From an uncultured Candidatus Saccharibacteria bacterium (GTDB lineage Bacteria; Patescibacteria; Saccharimonadia; Saccharimonadales; CAMLKC01): a stretch of DNA of 9,754 bases. The DNA lies in assembly GCA_946479025.1 (NCBI GenBank), contig CAMLDM010000030.1, positions 1 to 9,754 of the forward strand, in the 5' to 3' direction. Below are positions 5,526 through 9,754 of the stretch, piece by piece. The position numbers were made by a program, and so were the translations under genes. The notes under the pieces were generated by a model. The model was given only the letters and a program-made list of their open reading frames with translations, did no database searches and was not told the origin of the DNA. Position 1 is the stretch's first letter, and every line of letters begins with the position of its first letter.

Positions 5526-6011
5526 ATGAAAGAAAAAGTATGCACGCTGCTGTTTCTAAGGCGAAACAATGAAATTCTGCTCGCCATGAAAAAGCGCGGC
5601 TTCGGCGCAAACCGCTGGAACGGCGTCGGCGGAAAAGTTGATGCGGGAGAAACGATCGAGCAGGCGCTGGTACGCGAATGCCAAGAGGAAATCGGCGTAA
5701 CACCAAAGCATTTTTGGCAGGTTGCCGAGCATGACTTCACCCAAAAAGAGAATAGCGAGCCGTGGCGCATGTACGTGCACGTTTTCTTCTGCGACGAGTG
5801 GGAAGGCGAGCCGGAGGAAAGCGAAGAAATGGCACCGAAGTGGTTTCACCTCGAGACAGTTCCATACGATAAAATGTGGCAGGATGATATTTTGTGGCTG
5901 CCGCAGGTGGTCGGCGGTACGAAAGTTTTCGGCGAATTTTCGTTCGACAAAGATGATAACATGCTGACTCACGATGTTAAAGTCGTCGATGAATTACCGA
6001 TTAAAAAATAA
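5526..6011 (+). CDS. MTH1-like Nudix hydrolase (oxidised purine NTP pyrophosphatase)
   Basis: A 161-residue Nudix enzyme predicted to hydrolyse 8-oxo-dGTP, 2-oxo-dATP or related oxidised NTPs to the monophosphate. The Nudix box is intact: Gly36, Glu42 and REcQEEIGV (50-58). It is much closer to animal MTH1/NUDT1 than to E. coli MutT: MKKRGFGANRWNGVGGKV (21-38) with the purine-contacting Asn32, and PYDKMWQDD (113-121) with Trp118, Asp120 and Asp121, the counterparts of MTH1 Trp117, Asp119 and Asp120. A VFGEFSFD segment near residues 134-141 corresponds to the MTH1 C-terminal strand. The start has an excellent AAGGAGGAG Shine-Dalgarno. It lies 8 bases after the kinase-like gene and 9 before the next gene, i.e. 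in the same operon. Confidence 0.92.
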   Translation: MKEKVCTLLFLRRNNEILLAMKKRGFGANRWNGVGGKVDAGETIEQALVRECQEEIGVTPKHFWQVAEHDFTQKENSEPWRMYVHVFFCDEWEGEPEESEEMAPKWFHLETVPYDKMWQDDILWLPQVVGGTKVFGEFSFDKDDNMLTHDVKVVDELPIKK

Positions 6012-6020
6012 GGAGACCGC

Positions 6021-6815
6021 GTGGATTTACATCCGTACTGGCGACGGCAGACACTAGAGCGGCCGCTATTTCCCGATATTGAATGGAGCAAGCCCGAGCA
6101 GCGAGCGCAGCGCGGACGGCTTGGCATTATCGGCGGAAACAAGCTGGGGTTTGCAGGCGTGGCAGAAGGCTACAGCACGGCACTTGAAACCGGCGTCGGT
6201 GAGGCGCGCGTTTTACTTCCTGACGTTCTACGAAAAACGATCCCGCCGTCCATCACCGATGCGATTTTTGGTGCCACCAACCCGAGCGGCAGCTTAGCAA
6301 AAGAGGCCGCAAATGAAATGAACGCGCTCGGTGCGTGGGCAAACGAAATTCTTCTCATCGGCGACGCGGGAAGAAACAGTGAAACCGCAATTTTGTACGA
6401 GAATTTCCTCCAGGACTACGTCGGCCGACTCGCCATCACGCGCGACGCTATCGATCTTATTAAGAATGGTTCGCAGGCGATAGTCGAACGACCGGACACA
6501 CTGCTCGTTGCATCATTCGCGCAACTGCAAAAGCTTTTTCAAAGTGTCTACTATCCAAAAATTCTCACATTCAGCATGCAGCTTTCCAGCCTGGTTGAAG
6601 CACTGCACAAGTTCACCATCACGTACCCTATAAGCATCGCGGTACTCCATAAAGATTTCCTGGTCGTCGCCCACGGCGGGGAAGTCACTACCACCGAGTG
6701 GCAAAACCCCATGGCAATCTGGCGCGGAAGCGTCGCGGTAAAAGCCGCCGGTTACTGGCTATGGAATCCGGGCAAGCCGCTGAAAGCGGTGACGGCGAGC
6801 TTAGTAGCCAAATAA
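6021..6815 (+). CDS. Diverged NAD(P)H-hydrate dehydratase-like / ribokinase-fold protein
   Basis: A 264-residue protein that I can place only tentatively. The segment RGRLGIIGGNKLGFAGVAEGYSTALETG and the following EARVLLPD (about 31-68) resemble the start of the YjeF C-terminal/NnrD family, which repairs hydrated NAD(P)H: nucleotide-binding GG, then an Ala/Gly-rich helix, then strand V-x-V/L-L-P. ILLIGDAGRNSETA (110-123) sits where the family has its IGPGLG motif. However, the late GTGD motif that supplies the catalytic Asp is not found; the end reads IWRGSVAVKAAGYWLWNPG instead. So it may be inactive, altered in substrate, or a different ribokinase-like protein. Start: GTG at 6021 with AAGGAG 5 bases upstream. 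It is the last gene of the repair-type operon. Confidence 0.5.
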   Translation: MDLHPYWRRQTLERPLFPDIEWSKPEQRAQRGRLGIIGGNKLGFAGVAEGYSTALETGVGEARVLLPDVLRKTIPPSITDAIFGATNPSGSLAKEAANEMNALGAWANEILLIGDAGRNSETAILYENFLQDYVGRLAITRDAIDLIKNGSQAIVERPDTLLVASFAQLQKLFQSVYYPKILTFSMQLSSLVEALHKFTITYPISIAVLHKDFLVVAHGGEVTTTEWQNPMAIWRGSVAVKAAGYWLWNPGKPLKAVTASLVAK

Positions 6816-6818
6816 CAT

Positions 6819-6834
6819 TTGCAATTACTTGCAA
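6819..6834. repeat. TTGCAA-N4-TTGCAA repeat at the start of the leader region
   Basis: Two copies of the palindrome TTGCAA separated by TTAC begin 4 bases after the preceding gene's stop. TGCAA recurs at 6847 and 6861, making four copies in about 45 bases. CTTGCA (6828-6833) can pair with TGCAAG (6847-6852) in RNA. It could be an operator or part of the RNA fold; no known regulator is assigned. Confidence 0.35.
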
Positions 6835-6856
6835 AACATGAGACACTGCAAGCACC

Positions 6857-6919
6857 ATGATGCAAATGATCAACCAGACCCAGCATCATCAGCCACGCAC
6901 CGCGAGGCTTATTAGTTAA
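6857..6919 (+). CDS. Possible 20-residue leader peptide
   Basis: A short frame from ATG 6857 to TAA 6917-6919 encodes 20 residues beginning MMQMINQ. It has three early Met, four Gln and a His-His pair (codons 10-11), and ends TARLIS. Its last codons cover the 5' arm of the 11-bp helix (6904-6914), as in translational attenuators, where a ribosome reaching the stop blocks the antiterminator and one stalled at the His-His/Gln codons leaves it free. No convincing Shine-Dalgarno precedes it, and no amino acid is strongly enriched, so it may be chance. Confidence 0.25.
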   Translation: MMQMINQTQHHQPRTARLIS

Positions 6920-6951
6920 TTTTTGAAACCCTAAAACCGTAATGTAATAAG

Positions 6952-6972
6952 CCTCCTGAAAAGGAGGTTTTT
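6952..6972 (+). terminator. Terminator-like hairpin that contains the next gene's Shine-Dalgarno
   Basis: CCTCCT-GAAA-AGGAGG followed by TTTTT. It could end the upstream repair-type operon, attenuate transcription into the next operon, or block ribosome binding, since AAGGAGG in its 3' arm is the Shine-Dalgarno for TTG 6975. The short 6-bp stem and 5-base T-run make it a moderate rather than strong terminator. Confidence 0.6.
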
Positions 6973-6974
6973 GA

Positions 6975-7649
6975 TTGGAAAAGAATATGCAGCAACAAAA
7001 GAAATACATCTTTGATCTTGACGGAACCCTGTACTCATTTGCAGGCAGCGGCCAGGTTACGTTTGGCACTTCCATTTTTTATGCGGACTTACGCGAACGC
7101 ATCACGCTTTTTATTTCACGGAAACTGGAAGTTAATAAGAACGAGGCCGAGGAAATTCTCATCAAAGTTGGCACGGCATTTAACGGCGAGCTCGGTATCG
7201 GATTTGAAAAAACTTACGGAATTGACCGCTATGAATACTACGAGTCCACTTGGGCATGTGACCCAGAAAATTACATAACTTTCGACGCACAGCTAGCGGA
7301 ATACATGAAGGCATTTACAGGCCGGTCGCTTCTACTTACTGCCGCGCCGCGCGCCTGGGCAACAAAAGCCATCACGCACTTGGGGCTTGGCTCTGTTTTT
7401 GGAAATAACATCATCACCGGCGAGCCGGACATACGCAAGCCAAACCCGGCCGTGTTCGTGCAAGCAGCACAGATACTCCATACGCGGCCGGAGGATATCA
7501 TCTCGATCGGCGACCAAAACCATTCCGACATTCTTCCGGCAAAATCACTTGGCATGACGACAATACTCATAGGTCCCGAGAGGCTCGATGCCCATTACCA
7601 CGCTAGCTCCATCCACGATGCAATTAAACTATTGAAGGAAACACTATGA
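6975..7649 (+). CDS. HAD-superfamily hydrolase, pyrimidine 5'-nucleotidase-like
   Basis: A 224-residue haloacid-dehalogenase-type phosphatase. All four motifs are present: FDLDGTLY (Asp14 nucleophile, Asp16), LLTAAP (Thr122), RKPNPAVF (Lys155) and GDQNHSDILPAK (Asp180, Asp185). The cap region YGIDRYEYYESTW ... ENYITFDAQL resembles the Sdt1/Phm8-type pyrimidine 5'-nucleotidases, which dephosphorylate nucleoside monophosphates; this subtype is an inference. Start: TTG 6975 has an AAGGAGG Shine-Dalgarno with 7-base spacing, while the in-frame ATG at 6987 is 19 bases away, so TTG is preferred. The ATG would remove only four residues. Its TGA stop overlaps the ATG of the nucleoside hydrolase, pointing to coupled translation and a shared pathway: NMP to nucleoside to base. 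Confidence 0.87.
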   Translation: MEKNMQQQKKYIFDLDGTLYSFAGSGQVTFGTSIFYADLRERITLFISRKLEVNKNEAEEILIKVGTAFNGELGIGFEKTYGIDRYEYYESTWACDPENYITFDAQLAEYMKAFTGRSLLLTAAPRAWATKAITHLGLGSVFGNNIITGEPDIRKPNPAVFVQAAQILHTRPEDIISIGDQNHSDILPAKSLGMTTILIGPERLDAHYHASSIHDAIKLLKETL

Positions 7650-8566
7650 CTCAGAAAATCATTATCGACACCGACCCGGGCCACGACGACGCGATGGCTC
7701 TCATGCTCGCCTGCAAAAGCCCTGAACTCGACATACTCGCCGTCACGACGGTGTGCGGAAATTCCACGATCGAAAACACCACGCGAAACGCCAGGTTTAT
7801 TCTGGAGTTTCTTGAACGCGGTGATATTCCCGTATATTCAGGGGCGAGGGCGCCACTAGAGCGCGAGCTCATCCAGGCAGTCGTTCACGGCAAAAGTGGT
7901 CTCGAGGGCATTGACCCAACAAACGAAAGTCAGCTTACGGGCGACGCGGCCGATAAAATTCTGCGCATAGTCAAAGAAAATCCCGGCGAGGTAACTATCG
8001 TCACTCTTGGCCCGTTAACGAACATCGCACAGGCCGTCCAGGAAGATCCGCAAACCATGCAAAAGGTTAAGGGTATCGTTGCAATGGGTGGAGCAATAGA
8101 AGTAGCGGGCAACAAAAACCGAGTCGCAGAATTCAATATATTCGTTGACCCGGAAGCCGCCGATACTGTCCTGCGCTTTCCTGTTCCTATCACGCTCGTT
8201 CCGCTCGATGCCTGCAATCACGTGCGCATGCAGCTTGAGGATATCAGGCGATTTGAAAACGAACAGCTGCGCGAACTCCTTTTTAAAATGCTAGCGCCTT
8301 ACATTGCTAACCTAGCGAGAGACGCTGGCGTGAAAGCTGCTCTCATGTACGATCCGCTCACGATATTTTATCTTTTACAACCGGAAGCGTGCAAAACCGC
8401 AAAAATGAACGTCCTCATTGAAACGCAGGGCAAACTTACTCGCGGTATGACCGTCGCAGAAAGACGGAAAGTGGGCGACCGCTTGGATCCAAATGTTACC
8501 GTGGTAACCCACATAGACGCCGAGAGTTTCATCGAACGCTTCATCCAAACACTTGGCACTAAATAA
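7646..8566 (+). CDS. Inosine-uridine-preferring nucleoside hydrolase family protein
   Basis: A 306-residue enzyme of the IunH/Rih family that splits the N-glycosidic bond of ribonucleosides to base plus ribose, normally with Ca2+. The signature IIIDTDPGHDDAMAL (5-19) provides the metal/ribose ligands Asp8, Asp10, Asp14 and Asp15. VTLGPLTN (118-125), AEFNIFVDPEAA (161-172, with Asn164) and YDPLTIFYLL (235-244, metal ligand Asp236) are also present. The usual base-protonating His just before that last Asp (HDPLA in the inosine-uridine group) is Tyr235 here, which may shift base preference. Length is normal. GAAGGAA serves as Shine-Dalgarno, and the ATG overlaps the HAD stop by ATGA. Confidence 0.93.
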   Translation: MTQKIIIDTDPGHDDAMALMLACKSPELDILAVTTVCGNSTIENTTRNARFILEFLERGDIPVYSGARAPLERELIQAVVHGKSGLEGIDPTNESQLTGDAADKILRIVKENPGEVTIVTLGPLTNIAQAVQEDPQTMQKVKGIVAMGGAIEVAGNKNRVAEFNIFVDPEAADTVLRFPVPITLVPLDACNHVRMQLEDIRRFENEQLRELLFKMLAPYIANLARDAGVKAALMYDPLTIFYLLQPEACKTAKMNVLIETQGKLTRGMTVAERRKVGDRLDPNVTVVTHIDAESFIERFIQTLGTK

Positions 8567-8583
8567 TTACCGAAGGAGGACAT

Positions 8584-9754
8584 ATGACTACCGAACCATT
8601 CCCAACCGACGCAATAGAGCTCACGAAAAAGCTCGTCTTAATCCCGAGTTTCGTTGATGACACTTGCAACGAAACTCAGCTTGTCGAATTTCTCATGCAA
8701 TACGCCAGGAACGTGCTGCCGTGGCTATCGGTCGAACGGCAATATTTAAGTGAAGATTCAAAGCGCGCGAACGTCATCATCCGCGGTAAAGGACAGCCAA
8801 AATTATTCGTCCTGGGGCACATGGATACCGTCCGCCCAAAAGACAACTGGTCGGCAGATCCGCTAAAGCCGATCGTAAAGGATAGCAACCTTTACGGCTT
8901 GGGGGCCTCCGATATGAAGGGGTCACTGGCTGCGTTTTTATGCGCGCTCGCAAAGGTACCGGTGGAAACGACAGAAAACTTGATGGTGCTTCTATACTGC
9001 GACGAAGAATACGATTTCGCGGGCATAAAGCGTTTTCTTGAAACGCAGGAGCTTTCCCGAACGCCCCCGAAACTAATCCTTTCTCTCGATGGCTCGCTGG
9101 CCGTATCCAGCGGCTGTCGGGGGCTCATCGAGTTCGACGCAGCCATCAGCGGGAAGAGCGGACACTCAAGAAATCCGAGCGGCGGTATCAACGTCATCAC
9201 AAACACGGTCGCGGCGATTAAAAGCGTGGAAGCAGCAATAGCGAAATACCAAGATGATTACCTCGGTATCAGCACCATAAATCTCGCGTACTTGCGCGGC
9301 GGCACAGTCACCGAAAACCGTTGGCAACGCGAAGGGAATGTTATCCCGGATTTCGCGGATATTACTGTTGAACTGCGAACGGCCAATGAGAAGCTTGACG
9401 CTCAAAAAGCCGTTGATTTATTTCAGGCGGCCTGCAAACAGCAGGGAGTACGTGCGGAAATTTCTTCAATCCGGCACGACTTGAAGCCCTGGCCCGTTTC
9501 GTATTCTTCCGACATGCTGAGTTTTATCGAGGATTGCTACCGGTCGGCGAACGTCCCGTTTCAAAAAGCAAGTCGAAAGTACAGTGGCTTCATCGACGTG
9601 CAAATGGTCTGCGAAAAAGTAAACTCGCCAGCCTTCGTCATTGGAGCGGAGGGCGGCAACAAGCACGGCGCGAACGAATACGTGCCGCTCGACACTTTAG
9701 AGAAGGCGACGGAACTATATAAAACCATCTTGTTAAACGCAAAGAGAGGACTAT
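8584..9754 (+). CDS. M20-family metallopeptidase (ArgE/DapE/carboxypeptidase G2-like), open at right edge
   Basis: The frame stays open from ATG 8584 to the end of the window (390 complete codons), so the stop lies beyond 9754. M20 enzymes are di-zinc amidohydrolases acting on peptides or N-acyl amino acids. Ligands seen: GHMDTV (His79, with Asp81), LGASDMKG (bridging Asp110), CDEEYD (Glu141 catalytic, Glu142 ligand), LDGS (Asp169) and GGNKHGANEY (His361). The dimerisation-domain motif SGKSGHSRNPSGGIN, with His194, lies in the middle. At 390 residues it is essentially full length, so only a few codons are probably missing. An excellent AAGGAGGA Shine-Dalgarno precedes it by 3 bases; it starts 17 bases after the nucleoside hydrolase. 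The exact substrate cannot be read. The final GAGAGGACTAT may hold the ribosome site and start of another overlapping gene. Confidence 0.9.
   Translation, partial: MTTEPFPTDAIELTKKLVLIPSFVDDTCNETQLVEFLMQYARNVLPWLSVERQYLSEDSKRANVIIRGKGQPKLFVLGHMDTVRPKDNWSADPLKPIVKDSNLYGLGASDMKGSLAAFLCALAKVPVETTENLMVLLYCDEEYDFAGIKRFLETQELSRTPPKLILSLDGSLAVSSGCRGLIEFDAAISGKSGHSRNPSGGINVITNTVAAIKSVEAAIAKYQDDYLGISTINLAYLRGGTVTENRWQREGNVIPDFADITVELRTANEKLDAQKAVDLFQAACKQQGVRAEISSIRHDLKPWPVSYSSDMLSFIEDCYRSANVPFQKASRKYSGFIDVQMVCEKVNSPAFVIGAEGGNKHGANEYVPLDTLEKATELYKTILLNAKRGL

Larger units (their letters stand above)
6828..6974 (+). promoter_or_regulatory. Candidate cis-regulatory RNA leader / attenuator of the nucleoside-hydrolase operon
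   Basis: Three successive perfect helices can form. H1 is CTTGCA (6828-6833) with TGCAAG (6847-6852). H2 is ATGATGC (6857-6863) with GCATCAT (6883-6889). H3 is GAGGCTTATTA (6904-6914) with TAATAAGCCTC (6945-6955), 11 bp. H3 competes with a fourth hairpin, CCTCCT (6952-6957) with AGGAGG (6962-6967), because both use 6952-6955. The fourth hairpin is terminator-like (GAAA loop, then TTTTT) and hides the Shine-Dalgarno of the next gene. H3 would free it. This two-state layout is typical of riboswitches and attenuators, but I recognise no known class. Promoter for it is unclear; a weak TTGAAA-N16-TAATAA at 6923-6950 would skip most of the leader, and read-through from upstream is also possible. 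Confidence 0.55.

Noticed and set aside
6890..6915. T-box riboswitch, because of ACCGCG at 6899-6904
   Set aside because: The essential UGG bulge of the T-box sequence is missing, and no specifier stem of the expected size fits upstream.
6857..6972. Classical his operon attenuator
   Set aside because: There are only two His codons, and the downstream genes are not histidine biosynthesis or histidyl-tRNA synthetase; a generic attenuator is all that can be supported.
7640..7660. UGA recoding, as in some CPR lineages
   Set aside because: TGA at 7647-7649 ends the HAD protein at its normal length inside an ATGA overlap, and pyrH also ends naturally at TGA; nothing requires UGA to be read as sense.

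Overview
The window looks like chromosomal DNA from a small-genome bacterium, most likely of the Candidate Phyla Radiation and probably Candidatus Saccharibacteria (TM7). This is judged from the wording of the PyrH and SmpB proteins, the short glycosyltransferase N-terminus at the left edge, very tight gene packing and mid-range GC. It is recognition by eye, not a search. TGA reads as a normal stop. No rRNA, tRNA, CRISPR array or insertion sequence is visible.

Layout. Left block, minus strand (1-1648): pyrH (UMP kinase), an alpha/beta hydrolase, and the start of a glycosyltransferase that runs off the left edge. Centre (1649-3074): two divergently transcribed, unrecognised multi-pass membrane proteins. 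They share a mirror-symmetric intergenic region with two near-consensus sigma70-type promoters whose -35 boxes lie inside an 8-bp inverted repeat. The rightward gene ends in a strong intrinsic terminator. Right block, plus strand (3108-6815): smpB, an ExoA/APE1-type AP endonuclease (xthA), a MazG-like NTP pyrophosphatase, a guanylate-kinase-like P-loop protein, an MTH1-like Nudix hydrolase and a diverged NAD(P)HX-dehydratase-like protein. Apart from smpB, this looks like an operon for repairing or cleaning the nucleotide and cofactor pool.

A 159-base leader (6816-6974) follows. It holds several helices, a possible 20-codon leader peptide, and two mutually exclusive hairpins. One of these is terminator-like and buries the Shine-Dalgarno sequence of the next gene. 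After it come a HAD phosphatase (TTG start), an inosine-uridine-type nucleoside hydrolase (overlapping by ATGA) and an M20 metallopeptidase that is open at the right edge. The HAD enzyme and nucleoside hydrolase together could take nucleoside monophosphates to free base plus ribose.

Two styles of gene start are visible. Genes inside operons have strong Shine-Dalgarno sequences. Five genes (glycosyltransferase, hydrolase, pyrH, smpB, xthA) instead have a -10 box, usually with an extended TGn motif, only 6-9 bases before the ATG, which predicts leaderless or almost leaderless mRNAs.

The strongest candidates for something new are the switch-like leader at 6816-6974, the symmetric divergent promoter of the two orphan membrane proteins, and the housecleaning operon with its diverged kinase-like and dehydratase-like members.
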